Source: Adenophora triphylla var. japonica (lineage: Eukaryota; Streptophyta; Magnoliopsida; Asterales; Campanulaceae). From it: DNA of 64,000 nucleotides. Under the pieces are notes generated by a model that was not told where the DNA came from, searched no databases, and saw nothing but the letters and a program-made list of their open reading frames with translations. Every line of letters starts with the position of its first letter. Position 1 is the stretch's first letter. Location: contig JAFEMH010001459.1 in NCBI GenBank assembly GCA_022495995.1, positions 406,457 through 470,456 of the forward strand. The letters run 5' to 3'. The translations under genes were made by a program, and so were the position numbers. Positions 36,401 to 47,623 of this stretch are shown here, piece by piece.

Positions 36401-37676
36401 GCTAGCCTTGTCCCGAACACAGATGAGGTAAACTCTGAGCCTGTTGAAGTTTCCTGTTAGTCAGTCTGTCACTAATATATTTCCTTTCAGAAAGATTGTG
36501 TTCTTCATTACCTATCATTGTGTATCTGATTTCCCTGGCCATTTAGTAATATTTTCTATAGGTCATTGTCTGGCTGTTGTGTGTTTTCTAAAGAATACAT
36601 AATCCACTAGCTTTTCATAACACATCAATTTCCTGGAATTTTGTTGCTCGAGTTTTACCTTTTGAGTAACAACCAGTACTAGGCAGGCTGCATGAATCAT
36701 CGAAATATGAATTTTCTTAGCGTAAAAAGGTAAATGTCAATTGCGGTTGTTGAAAAGGCCATTAAAATAGTATCAAACTTCTGACAGACGATTCTTTGTG
36801 AGTTATGGTCCCTGACAATACACGTCTATTGCTATTTGTAGAATGATACTTCAGGATACTAGAAAGGAACACTTTGGTAATCTGATAAAATGATTAGATG
36901 TGGACATCTAAAGCAGAAAATCCTACCCCTTCCGTCCCTAAACGAGTGTCCATTTTCAAAAAATAAATGTCCCTAAATGAGTTTCCATATTTAAGAATGT
37001 TACTAAAACTTTCTTTTCCCTGCCTTACTGGCATTTGCAGTCACTGAACCATGGTACGAGTTCTGGATACAGTGCACCAGAGGTTTCCATGACTGGTCAG
37101 TACACCATTAAGAGCGACGTCTACGGTTTTGGGGTGGCCATGTTGGAACTTCTTACGGGAAGAAAACCATTTGATAGGTAAAAACTTCTGAAGTATTGAC
37201 CATATCCATGTCTTATCTAAAAAAAAATGAAAAATAGGATTGCCATTTTTCTTGATGAGATATAATTTCATATAGCTCAAGGACAAGATCAGAGCAGTCG
37301 TTGGTTCGATGGGCGACCCCTCAGCTCCATGACATTGATGCTCTGGCCAAGATGGTTGATCCAGCACTTAAAGGACTCTATCCTGTTAAATCTCTCTCCC
37401 GATTTGCGGATGTGATTGCTCTCTGCGTCCAGGTAATCTCAGCAAGTTGGATTGTTGATCTAATCTATAATCATTTTATGTGGTGCCACATTTTGAATTT
37501 CCTTTTTGTTATATTTTTTTGTGCAGCCGGAACCTGAATTTAGACCACCCATGTCAGAAGTGGTTCAAGCGCTGGTTAGGTTGGTGCAGCGAGCAAACAT
37601 GAGTAAAAGAACAGTGGGTAACGAGCAGAATTCATCTCCACGTACGGACAACCCTGACACGCTGGATGGACTATGA
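21422..37676 (+). CDS. SRF6: STRUBBELIG-RECEPTOR FAMILY (SRF6/7-type) LRR receptor-like kinase, 16 exons
   Basis: Exons traced by GT-AG borders and frame: 21422-21509, 27167-27299, 27396-27467, 27559-27624, 27708-27779, 27865-27936, 28210-28281, 28361-28426, 28532-28594, 28680-28981, 32992-33275, 33651-33922, 36295-36427, 37041-37177, 37276-37432, 37527-37676; 712 codons plus stop, close to the family length. Order: signal peptide, SRF-type N-terminal region ([12 protein letters not shown]), about six leucine-rich repeats on phase-matched 66-72 nt exons, a proline-rich juxtamembrane part, one membrane segment ([20 protein letters not shown]), then a kinase domain. It has a GEGSTGRVY loop and AVKK lysine, but HKKFKSTN replaces HRD and DCG replaces DFG, so phosphotransfer is doubtful, as known for this family. 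SRFs are plasma-membrane receptors in cell-wall and tissue signalling. Introns 1, 10 and 12 are enlarged by transposons. SRF6 versus SRF7 orthology is inferred from similarity and the RPT1 neighbour. An in-frame ATG at 21434 could also be the start. Confidence 0.92.
22382..22941 (-). repeat. Probable solo LTR of a copia-type element in SRF intron 1
   Basis: Bounded by TGTTAG and CTAACA, an inverted pair typical of LTR ends. Contains CGTGGTTCACCAACTTGG, often seen in copia LTRs, and TATAAATA on the minus strand (22719-22726). No internal region or second LTR. The flanking pentamers (GGTTG and GCCTG) do not match well, so the boundary is uncertain. Confidence 0.5.
22942..24155. other. SRF intron 1, no further element recognised
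   Basis: AT-rich intronic sequence without recognisable coding or repeat structure. Confidence 0.4.
24161..24681 (-). repeat. 3' LTR of gag-only element
   Basis: Direct repeat of 26331-26839, with TGTTGTGAAATT at one end and CCCAGCA at the other. Contains three GCGCGGCCGC blocks (about 24473-24580). Confidence 0.88.
24682..26330 (-). pseudogene. gag and partial protease/pre-integrase region of the element
   Basis: Minus-strand frames from 26232 down give a copia-type gag in pieces: [54 protein letters not shown] and [13 protein letters not shown] cysteine pair (CSDCGEL) then begins a zinc knuckle near 25,610. Farther on, [19 protein letters not shown] (about 25190-25280) resembles the copia GAG-pre-integrase domain. 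Frameshifts break it at several places. No RT or RNase H. Confidence 0.75.
26331..26839 (-). repeat. 5' LTR of gag-only element
   Basis: Direct repeat of the left LTR with many indels and substitutions, several at CG dinucleotides, so the insertion is not young. Carries the same three GCGCGGCCGC blocks. Confidence 0.88.
29184..29473. mobile_element. Stowaway-like MITE in SRF intron 10
   Basis: CTCCCTCCGTCCCATGTGAA at one end and GTGAGACGGAGGGAG at the other, with TA at the borders. Confidence 0.85.
29710..29870 (-). pseudogene. Possible captured first-exon fragment in SRF intron 10
   Basis: A minus-strand frame reads from an ATG at 29857 ([14 protein letters not shown]...) to SSNGSDYG, followed directly by a GTTAGT splice-donor-like sequence at about 29730. 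The sequence beyond the ATG (29870-30060) looks like a 5' untranslated region. I do not recognise the protein. It could be a chance ORF. Confidence 0.3.
29871..31912. other. SRF intron 10, unassigned
   Basis: Contains MITE-like remnants (ACGGAGGGAATAGTA near 30130; GGGATGGAGAGAGTAC near 30320), otherwise no recognisable feature. Confidence 0.4.
31921..32032. mobile_element. 112-bp hAT-type MITE, copy 1 (SRF intron 10)
   Basis: Terminal inverted repeats of about 25 bp (CTATGATGCTCGGACTCTT and its near complement), flanked by the perfect 8-bp duplication GTTTTATT (31913-31920 and 32033-32040). An 8-bp duplication points to hAT mobilisation. Confidence 0.88.
32041..32991. other. LTR-like stretch in SRF intron 10
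   Basis: TATAAATA at 32051-32058 and a GTGGATCGACCCTGG motif at about 32791, both common in plant retroelement LTRs. No boundaries could be set. It ends at the exon 11 acceptor. Confidence 0.3.
34227..35997. mobile_element. Mutator-like element with long terminal inverted repeats, SRF intron 12
   Basis: Left end (34227-34400) and right end (about 35820-35997) are inverted repeats of roughly 180 bp starting GGGGAAAATATAG / CTATATTTTCCC. Flanks are GTGCTTCTT (34218-34226) and GTGCTTCCT (35998-36006), a 9-bp duplication with one change, the size expected for Mutator elements. No transposase. A 119-codon minus-strand ORF (35247-35606) lies inside. Confidence 0.82.
36146..36257. mobile_element. 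112-bp hAT-type MITE, copy 2 (SRF intron 12)
   Basis: Same element as 31921-32032 in opposite orientation and the same length. Perfect 8-bp duplication CCCATGAC at 36138-36145 and 36258-36265. Lies 37 bp before the exon 13 acceptor. Confidence 0.9.
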
Positions 37677-38369
37677 GCCTTAGATCCCATGAATCATTTG
37701 ATTTCGTTCTTTCCACTATAAAGAATACTCTACTGAGACTGAGTTGTGTATTTATCCTTTTCTATTTAATTTTCCTTGTGGAATCACCTCTCCTGTTGTG
37801 GGGGCAGAAGGGTAAATCTATTTGTTTATATTCACACGATACGATACGATGGAGTTCCTCTATTTTAGTTGCTGGAACTGATGACAAATTGTTTTATCTT
37901 ACATCAAGATGGGTAGTCACCTCTGGACTATGAGCTGTGGATGTTGCATGACATTTGACTTTCTTCTTTCAACTAATAATTATACTCTCTACCAGAAAGA
38001 AAAGAACTAAGTGCAGTTTTCTTTCTCTCAGCTTCTTACTTCCCCCGAGAAAAAAAAAAGTGGGAACATCTTTTTAGGACGACGGAACAGAACGTTTGCT
38101 GATCACTCATTCTTCCCTTAAATGTCCCTTTTTAATTCTGATAGATGCTGCTGATGAAAATCGACTCTTGAGCACTTTTTGTTGAGAATTCTTCCTTCCT
38201 TCCTTCACTAAAAACTCCTCGGTCATATTCAAAGAAAAACAACTGCTCATGGAACATAATTTACTCGAATGGTAAAGGAAAGCAATTGATACAATAACAG
38301 AAAATTTTCAAGTTAAAGTGGGCCATAACAAGGTTCTATGTAGGCCGAGTAGCCCAGAAACCAAGAAGA
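37677..38369. other. Convergent intergenic region between SRF and RPT1
   Basis: About 690 bp holding both 3' untranslated regions. No other gene recognised. Confidence 0.6.
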
Positions 38370-41300
38370 TTAATTGTAAACCATGTATTTAGGAGTTGCA
38401 CTGAACTTCTGGTACCCCTTGATGACTTTGTTCACTGCATCAAGAAAGTCTTTCTCTGTCACTGTCTTCCTTCGAGCTCGGATGGCATACATTCCAGCCT
38501 CCGTGCACACACTTCGAATATCCGCACCTGCACAAGTACCTGATTAGTGAAAAATCTCCCTCCCACAGTTTGCGTACTAAAAAAAACATAGTTATTTTAT
38601 TGCGCGAGCTAGATAGCACGGAGATAGGGTTATCCTGTTGTACATTGAACAAATCTAGCACTGAGAGATACTTTACACTCAAAAGTAAGATGTTGCAGGA
38701 CTTGTTACATATTCTCCAACCACACCACTATGCATCAGGTAACATTGGGCTCTTAAGAAACCAAACTTGCAACTGCCGAAAAAGGGCAAACTGATCTTGC
38801 AGAGGAACAATTAAGGAACATTCCAAATCTTTCATCTAATTAAGGTGAAAACGAGGAGAAAGTACGCAATGATCCATGGTCACACAATTAGGGCACAACT
38901 CTCACGCATCTATACGAGAACGGTAAACATTACAAATTCGAACTAGTGGTGGAACCAACACAACTTACTCCCTATGTCCCATAAAGATGTTCCCATTTGT
39001 CATTTTTGTTTGTCCTAGAATGTTAGTCCCGTTTCCAAAATTGTTAGGTTAAAATCATTGAACTTCTAAAATTGCCAACTAAGGAAGAAGGGGGAAGAGA
39101 TGAGAGGATGAGAGCCAACCAAGGAAGAAGAGGTAGTAATGGAGTAACAAGTAAACTTCATTAAGGTTAGTGATGAAAATTAAAAAAGGTTGTTAAAATG
39201 TTTGAATAGTCAAATGGGACTATCATTATGGGACGGAGGAAATATTTAATTCTACTCCTCACTCTTGAATAAAACCATATTGTCTAGGCAGTTTCACCCC
39301 CCCCCCCAGCTTTTGTTAGTAATGTTAAGGTTCTATTTGTTTATATGTTTTGCTTAGAATATAATCACCATTCTGTTGTAATATCAAAATAAATAAATAA
39401 AATAGTTCCTTTGGTATTGTTCTTAGCAAAACTCACGATCTACAAGGTAGGTTTTGATCAGAAAAGACAAGAAAGTCAATTCATGACTGAACCCTTGAAA
39501 ACCAGTCTAGAATAAAGCACACTGCAAAAGGGCTCAGGACAGTATTTAGGAGAGGAGAATGTAGAGAGAAACCATGGCAGTGGGACAGTTGGAAAAGAGA
39601 TACGAATAGAACACAGCCACCATAAGTACTAGAAAGTAAGGGTTTTTTCCATTCACTTGCATAGAAAATCTTAAATCATTTTAAGTGAAGCAAATGGAGT
39701 CTAAGTTTAGGCAAAAATAGGTCAATTGCCTAGGCAAGCTCAAGAGGCATCTACCCACTAACAAATATTGAGAAATAGTGCAAAGGTTTACCGGTCGAAT
39801 TCGGGCATAGGCGAGACAAAAGTTCGAAGCGGATGTCTCTTTCGCAGTTCATTGTTCTGGTATGGATCTTAAAAATCTGAGTTCTACTCTCCAGATCTGG
39901 TAGTCCAAACTCCACTTTGCGATCCAACCGTCCAGGACGTAGCAGTGCTGGATCGAGTGTATCAGGTCTGGATAATAGTCAAAAAAGCAAATTCAAGCAT
40001 CAGAGAGTCAGAATGCTTAAAAGCACAACAAACATTATACATAATACACTCAACTTTTAATTTTAATTTTCTTTGAGGAAGAGTGGAAGACATTATCAGC
40101 TTAAAAACTAGAATTCATCAGTTGGTTCTACACTGGGAATAGAACATATAAAGTGAAAGAGGAAAGTCTATCAGTAATGCAGGAAGAAGAAAGGGAACGA
40201 AGAGCAGTTGTTTCTATATACAATCTAAAGCAGATCTTTGCTTATACAGTTTAAAGATATGGAGTAACGGAGCTAGCAAAGTTATGCAAAGCTACAACTT
40301 GAAATAGGGTTACTATACCTATTTGTGGCCATCAGAACCTTAATATTCCCACGGGCATCAAACCCGTCGAGCTGATTCACAATTTCAAGCATGGTTCGCT
40401 GAACCTCATTATCTCCACCTACGCCATCATCGAAACGCGCACCTCCAATGGCATCAACTTCATCAAAAAACACAATGCAAGCCTTTTTGGAGCGGGCCAT
40501 CTGCCACAGAAAAGAAAAAGATTGTTAAATAGCTGCCATGCTAATTAACATATCGTAACTTGATGCTGATAATAACCTGAAATAGCTCGCGAACCATACG
40601 AGCTCCCTCACCAACATACTTCTGAACAAGCTCACTACCAATAACACGAATAAAACATGCATCAGTCCTATTGGCTACAGCTCTTGCTAAGAGTGTTTTG
40701 CCAGTTCCAGGGGGGCCATAGCAGAGAACACCCTTGGGAGGATCAATTCCGAGCTTCACAAATTTCTCAGGATGAAGCATGGGCAACTCAACAACCTACA
40801 ATCAGCATACCAGAGATGAATAAACATAAACTCAAGGCTCTAAACATAAGAACACTGATAAATGATTGCACTTCATGCCAGTATTGGCCTCACAAACTAA
40901 GGAAACAATGCTAACAGTCACATGAAGAGTTCCTGGCCAAAAAGGCCAGATATGAGTACCAACAGCTGTAGTAAATCCAGATAGGTTTAACTCCTAGCAA
41001 CAAGATCATATAATCAGAAGCTTAGATTTCAAAAAAAAGATTGATATTATCACACCTCTCGCATCTTCTCAATTTGTTCCTTGCATCCACCTACGTCATT
41101 GTATGTAACGTCTGGCTTTTCCTCAACCGTCATCATCGTAACACTTGGATCAATCTTTGGAGGCAAAGGAATCTGGATCTGATATTTATTGCGATCGACA
41201 CTGTATAGGAGAATCGCAATGAGAAACATACTTATGAAACACCAAACTCAAGAAACATTGCACACTTCCATTCCAAAACACAACAGCAATTCCGTAACAC

Positions 41301-44300
41301 AAAGGCATTTCTGGTTTAGCAACACAATACAGATAGACTACGATGGCCTGACATTCTGCAATACAATTTCATCTAATCGTCCCAATAGAAGAGTAACAAT
41401 TAATCAAACACGCAAATTAAGAAAACGGTTAGACAATCTACCAATTCTCTAAGTTGTCTCTCAAAACATTTGACTTTAAACTAGGTGGCAATATTTGAAT
41501 TCAGACCAGGAACGAAAATGAAGGTCAATGTAGCCAATTGGGATGGCCAAAAAAGGAAAAAACACAGCGTGCTTATTTACATTTTACATTCCACAGTTCC
41601 ACCACCTACTCACACCCCTCTACCTTCTGTTTGTCATGCCAAATTGTCTAGTTTTTCATGACAATTTTAAGCTCTCCATACTAATTCTTGGTACTCAACC
41701 CCAATCCACACTGCAACTGCATTGTACATGGTTCTTTTCGAGATATTTTCATAACACTTGTAAGAGAAAATAGCTGTTGGCATTATAGTTCTCTTTGATG
41801 ATTCAGGGACAACACATTTACAGAACAACCTTCAAAGTGATAAAGAAATTATCATTTGCTGAAAATTCATTTTTAACATTGAAAACATTGATATGTGTTA
41901 GATAAAACCATGTGTTAAAAGAGAACTCAGTTCAAATATAAAAAACATGTTTAAGCTCTTGTTGATTTTTATTCAAATAAAAAGCATCATACCCGACACG
42001 CATGCCTTCTTCAATATCAGTTGGGGACACCTTGTCACCCAACCCAACAACAAACTGCATATTAAGAAAATAGTAGACTGTCAGAAATTAAATACTGGTC
42101 TGCATTCCAATCACTAAAAGAAGTGTGTTTTCATCTCTAAAAAATCACTCAAAGAAACATATAATAGAACGTGAACAAAAACATTAATATCTCCCATCAA
42201 CCAAATGTGAATATACGAATTTGAGACAAAATGTACTTAAAAGCATATCTTATATGTTTACATGAAAACAAATAGAATCAGGGTATTCACTAAGGAATGG
42301 ACCGAATGGTAACATACTGAAGTAGAATGACTACATGGAATCGAGCCAGTTCATTATCTTTGTTTACTCAATTTTTGCTATATTTTGTTAATATTTCTTG
42401 TAAAAAAGAACAAAGTTTTTTCAACCGGCTGATCACTAGAATAAAAAAAATAATGTATGCAGGGCCAAGCTGAAGAAGCAGAAAATCAGATAGAAAGGAG
42501 ACTTGAAAAATATACCTTTGCAATTTGCTTAACATTTATAACATATTTTGCATCTTCGGTGTTTGGATTAATTATCTTGGTGCATCTTGCCACCTGATTG
42601 CAAGCACCAGTCAGCATTTCAGGTATAGAAACTTTATAAATTCCCATGATCAACAAATAATAGAACCTGAAGTGGCTGCTCTTCTTGCATCATTTGTTTA
42701 TCAGAAACAAGATCCCACTGACTGGGTGCAGCTAACCCAGTGTCAGACTCCTTAATACCTACCATAACATACATAAATAAATCAAATGATCATGAAGCGT
42801 GGCACAATATTATCTCTGTGATGAACACTCAGCGAATGACAAACATACCACGTAAATCATTGATCCTTTTGGCCATTTCTTTCAAGTCTTTTTCTGTTTT
42901 CTTTATGCTGTTGGAATAAGGTCCCAATCCCTGTATGAATCATTTCAGTATCAATTATAGTGAGAATGTCCCCCTCACATTTTACACCAATAAATGACAT
43001 CCAAAATAAAAGATACCACTTGTAATCAAACTGAAAAAAGTTACAAATCACGATGCCATTGTAGGGTTTGGAAATGAAACTACAGAAAGTAGGGCTATCC
43101 TTTTCAAACATATTATTTTATGAATACAAACATATCCAGGCGGAATAACTTTGAATGAGAACTAATACCATGAAATATTCAATACTACCTCCTCAGCCAA
43201 CTTCAGTAGGCAAAAAAATAAAAATAATAAAAATGCAAAGACAGACAAAAGATTAAGCTCCTTAGATATCAATTTACCAATGGTTAAGCCCGTTTACAAG
43301 CGCACTTGAAGAAATGGGTGTCAAGAATCCACACATGACAACTTTACCTCTACAGCTTATTAGATGAAAGGACATTAAAGTCATGAAAGTATGAAAAGGA
43401 AGAGATGAAAGAAACAAATAGCGAAAACCCCCTTTGCACAAAGTCTTATTTACTCCCTCCGTCCCATTAGTAAGAACAAATTTACTGTAGACACGAGAAT
43501 TAAGGAAAAGTGAATTATAGTGGAGAGAATAGTGAATTATAATGGTGTTGTGAGTATTAAAATAATGTAGGAGAGAGAATGAGTGGAGGAAATAGTAAAG
43601 ATTCCTTTCCATTTTAGGAAGTTTGTGGTTTGTAATGGGACGACCAAAAAGGAAAGTTTGTGGTTTGTAATGGGACGGAGGGAGTATATATCATTGATAC
43701 TCCTCAGTACCTTTTAACGCTATCTACATACCAACTTAAAGTAATGTTAATGATACATCCAGACTAAATTAAAGGAGCAGCATAAACCCCCTAAGTCTTC
43801 CAATTACTAACAAGTAGAAAGTCTTATAAAGCAATCAAAAAGCTAAAACCTTGCTTCACTACCTAATTAGAGGTCTCACATAAGCAAACACCACAAACCA
43901 ATTTGCAACCAATAGAACTCGAGGGAAACAAGCAAATAATGCTAACAATACAGAAAGTGAATCTCATGTAAAGCATTCAATCTCTTTTAGTGAACCTCAA
44001 ATCTGGTCAGAGAATTAACAGTATATTGACCTAAGTTGGATAAAAAAAAAACTCGATTGGGCGAAAAAGACCTATTCCTCTAGCTCGAATTAGCTAGGAT
44101 GACATACACACTCAATTTGAAAACTATGTCAAACTAAAGCAAAATACGACAAGATCGAAAGCAATACGTGAAATTAAATCAGAAGGGGAAAATTTAGGGT
44201 TTGGGGGAAGGGAAGAGAGGAGAGAGAAAGAAAAGTACATAGGTCTTGAGTAAAGCAATATCGTCCTCATCGAGGGGGCGAGGGTTCTTCTCGTCCTTGA

Positions 44301-44331
44301 GATTGATCTCATCTTGGGGCTCCGGCGCCAT
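38370..44331 (-). CDS. RPT1: 26S proteasome regulatory ATPase subunit RPT1 (subunit 7), 10 exons
   Basis: Exons on the minus strand: 44239-44331, 42849-42930, 42667-42758, 42516-42593, 41993-42054, 41056-41200, 40577-40795, 40319-40500, 39792-39967, 38370-38527. All borders are GT-AG and phases agree, giving 428 codons plus stop, about the plant RPT1 length. The N-terminus ([20 protein letters not shown]) leads into a coiled coil and OB-fold. The AAA+ domain shows Walker A GPPGTGKT, Walker [13 protein letters not shown] and [20 protein letters not shown]. The protein unfolds ubiquitinated substrates as one of six ATPases in the base of the 19S particle, in nucleus and cytosol. Introns 1 and 9 contain Stowaway-like MITEs. 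No coding damage seen. It is convergent with SRF. Confidence 0.97.
38967..39244. mobile_element. Stowaway-like MITE in RPT1 last intron
   Basis: Starts TACTCCCTATGTCCCATAAA and ends TATGGGACGGAGGAAATA, imperfect complements of each other. Confidence 0.7.
43452..43686. mobile_element. Stowaway-like MITE in RPT1 intron 1
   Basis: ACTCCCTCCGTCCCATTA at the left, AATGGGACGGAGGGAGTA at the right, TA borders. The right terminal part (GAAAGTTTGTGGTTTGTAAT) is nearly duplicated. Confidence 0.85.
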
Positions 44332-44516
44332 GGATTCAACTGGATTTGATCTGATTCTTCACTTCCACACAAACTCTCGAATTGGAATTGCCAAAGGTTT
44401 TGCCCTTCTTCTGTCTTGCTCAACAATCCAGCCGCTAAAGTCAGTTAAGGAAATATACGCGCACTGGTAATCTGGTATATAAAGAGGGCTGCTATTATTT
44501 TAGAGGATTGTTATAT

Positions 44517-44807
44517 ACTCCCTCCTATCCAGCATAAGCATAAGGTTTTCATTTTGTCATTTTGGGTGTCCTGTTAAAAGCTTTCATTTTTTTTTTTGAC
44601 AAAGAATATTTACTATTTTCTCTACTCATTCTCTTTCCTAATTCACTATTACTATTACACTCACAACACTTTTCAAATTTACTATTTTCTCCACTCATTC
44701 TCTCTCCTATTTTCAAATTACACTCACAACATTTTTTCTTTTCACCTATTTTCTTAATTTGCGTGCAATGCCAAAAGTGAAAAGCTTATGTTGGGACGGA
44801 GGGAGTA
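44517..44807. mobile_element. Stowaway-like MITE upstream of RPT1
   Basis: Starts ACTCCCTCCTATCCAGCATA and ends TTGGGACGGAGGGAGTA, about 190 bp upstream of the RPT1 ATG. It may sit in the promoter region. Confidence 0.8.
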
Positions 44808-44825
44808 GACCCATAAAATTATTAA

Positions 44826-45063
44826 GGGATATGTTAGGATATTCACAGTATACCTTAATAACTAACTCATTTTTTTGTTGTTTAAAATATTTATATATTA
44901 GGATATTCACAGTAGGAGTACCTTAATAACAAACCCATTTTTTTATTGTCTAAAATATCTCTTCTTTATTTTTAGTTCATGTACAAAATGAAGGGACATT
45001 TTAGTCAACAAAAAATGAGTTAGTTGTTAAGATACTCCTACTGTGGGTATCCTAACATATCCC
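44826..45063. mobile_element. 238-bp MITE with long inverted repeats
   Basis: Ends GGGATATGTTAGGATA and its complement, arms about 60 bp, flanked by ATTAA on both sides (44821-44825 and 45064-45068). The left arm contains a second copy of AGGATATTCACAGTA, so an internal duplication has occurred. Superfamily not certain. Confidence 0.75.
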
Positions 45064-45068
45064 ATTAA

Positions 45069-46473
45069 GTAAACCCGTAACATTAAACTCATCCAAAAAA
45101 TTAAAATAAATCCCTTCCTTTCTCTTTATACCCCTCTCACACCCACCCACCCACACCTATTAAACCCCAAACACATTACTCTCTTACTCATTCTCACCCA
45201 ACCAATAATTTTTAGAGAGAGAAAGAGAGAAAATCAGATTGAGAGAGAAAGAAAAGAATAATAAAGAACTGGTTTTAAAAGAGAGAGAGAAATTCAGATT
45301 TTGGGTTAAATTTATTCGATTTATGTTTCAATTCGATAATTTTTGGGTTAAATTTCATAGAAAATTCTGAATTTTATGATTTCGGTCGGTAACCACCAAA
45401 TTTATAGATCTGTTCGCCAGTAGTGGCCAAACTTTGCTAAAAAAAAATCAGTCACACCTTGCCGAACTTTTTAAATTGTTTTAGCCACACCCGATCGAAT
45501 TTTTTTCACATTTTTCAGCCACCCCCGATCGAATTATTTGACTTTTTTCAACCACTCATGGCTGATCTTTTTACAATATGATATAACTCACCAATTATCG
45601 CTTAGATGTGGATTTAATGTTAATATTGATGTTTTGAATTTGTAAATATCATTTTATGAAATTAAAATTATGAAAATGTGGTGTAAACTGTTTGAGTTTG
45701 ATATTATATGATATGAAATTGTATTAATTTTAATTTTTTGATATTTTATTTACAGTTAAAAGGAGATATTCACAAAAAAAGGTCTAAATGCTTCCGCTAG
45801 AAAGCAAGTAAATGAGAAAGTAAAAGAAACATTGGAGATACAATTCTTCCACGGTTGTAATCTCGTTGGAAATAGATTTAAGAAAGATCTCAGATGGCTT
45901 GACACGAGACAAAAGACGTAATCCCAACCTAAACATAAAAATAGAGGTTAACGTGAGATACTAGAGCTTCAACTAATCTTAAGCTTTAATTTAAGAGCAT
46001 CTGCAACCATGGCAATTACTCACGGTGTGTGTTGAGGTGGAGCCATGCCATCTTCATCCATGACAAATTTACATGACATAGATGACAAAATTCAGAATGT
46101 GTTTGTACTAAGCCATGAAGTTATATTGACATTGTGGGCCATAAATAACAAAATATGCTACAATCTCTCTCTCTCTCTCCTCCCCTCTCTCTCTCTCACA
46201 CACAAAGCACACAGTTGATTTGGATTGTGCAAATGTATAAATAGAATCAAATTAATTATTTTATTAATTATTTTACTATAATTAATAAAATAATTAATTA
46301 TAATAAAATTTTGAGTTGGTCTTATAAAAAACTAGTTTTTTCTTAAGATATGAAAAAACGTGTTTTCAAATTAAGCGGTGGCAATTTTGTAATTACTGGC
46401 AACCATGTTCAAAATAAACGGTGGCATTTTTGTAATTACTGGTTTCCCCGTTTATGCCGCATCTGCTTATGTT
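45069..46473. other. AT-rich intergenic sequence
   Basis: GA-rich tract near 45213-45290, CT tract near 46165-46200 and a palindromic AATTAAT-rich stretch near 46245-46310. No gene recognised. Confidence 0.5.
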
Positions 46474-46985
46474 TGCCAGTGTGATAAAGTGTCAGTCCAT
46501 GTATCACAAAATGCCAGTGAAAAAAGTGCCAGTACCAATTTAACAAAGTGCCAGTGTAACTGGCACTGGCACTTTGTTAAACTGGCACTAGCACTTTTAT
46601 ACGGGCACTTTTATATACATGAACGGGCACTCTTCACACTGGCACTCTGTTACACTAACACTGGCACTTTGTTACACTAATATTTTTGCTGGCTCTCAAA
46701 AACACAAGCACTGGCATTCAAAAAAACATGGACTGGCATTCAAAATCACGTACACTGGCACTCAAATACACATACACTGGCACTCAAAAAATACTGATAA
46801 TCATTTTTGCTGGCATTCAAAAAACATAGTCTGGCATTCCAAAAAACATGTACTGGCATTCACAAAAATGTGAACTGACATTCAAAATCAATAATAATTA
46901 TTCGTGCATTCAAAAAAACATTAACTGGCATTCATGAAAACGTGTACTGGCATTCAAAATCACTTAGACTGGCATTTCAAAATCA
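46474..46985. repeat. Degenerate CTGGCA-type short repeat array
   Basis: More than twenty occurrences of CTGGCA(C/T) or its complement TGCCAG, mostly as ACTGGCATTCAAAAA-like units about 18-25 bp apart. The first part (46540-46595) forms an inverted arrangement (GTGCCAGT...ACTGGCAC). Confidence 0.85.
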
Positions 46986-47049
46986 ACGAGCCAGCCTCCC
47001 AAATCCCTCTTCCCAAATCTCAGTCGGATCCAAGTTGACAGATAGCGCA

Positions 47050-47144
47050 ATGGAGAATTCTCCTCCCTCCAACGACCTTGAATCTCTCAATTTATCTTCA
47101 CCGGATCAATCTTCCGCCGTCGGTTCGTCTAATTCCGTCCCAGC
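47050..47144 (+). pseudogene. Orphan first-exon-like fragment
   Basis: An ATG at 47050 opens a 31-codon serine/proline-rich frame (MENSPPSNDLESLNL...) ending at a good donor GTAAGT at 47145, with 5'-UTR-like sequence before it. No continuation found before the MITE at 47624, so it is either the start of a gene with distant exons or a fragment. Protein not recognised. Confidence 0.4.
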
Positions 47145-47620
47145 GTAAGTTCCTCTCTAAACCTTCACCGCCGTTATTCATTATTCAATCGAATTTCAGC
47201 TTCTTCTATGCGAAATGATCATGTTGCTTGATTATACATAATTGGTTGATGCTAATTTGTATTTGGCCGGAGTAGGAGAGGTGGGATTGAAGTGAATAAG
47301 ACGATTGAGGGAGGAGGAATTGGTTTGGGTGAGGTCGCCGGTGAGGGAGAGCTAGGTTAGGTTGAGGTGAAGGGGATGATTGAGGGAGCGGCAATGGAGG
47401 ATTGGTTGCTGCGTATAGAGAGAGAGAGGAGAGAGAGAAGGAGTTAACGGATAGAGAGAGAAAGGGTGAGAATGAGTGTCTGTCTGTGAGTGTGTGTGAG
47501 AGCCTCCGTCCGTTGAAGGGAAAACACGTTTTTTGTTAAGTTAACAAAAAACGCGTTTTTTATAAGTTTTTGGCTAAAATTTATAATTAATCGTTTATAT
47601 AGTACAATAATTAATAATTA
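47145..47620. other. Non-coding stretch after the orphan exon
   Basis: GA-rich runs near 47418-47510. No gene recognised. Confidence 0.4.
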
Positions 47621-47623
47621 TAT

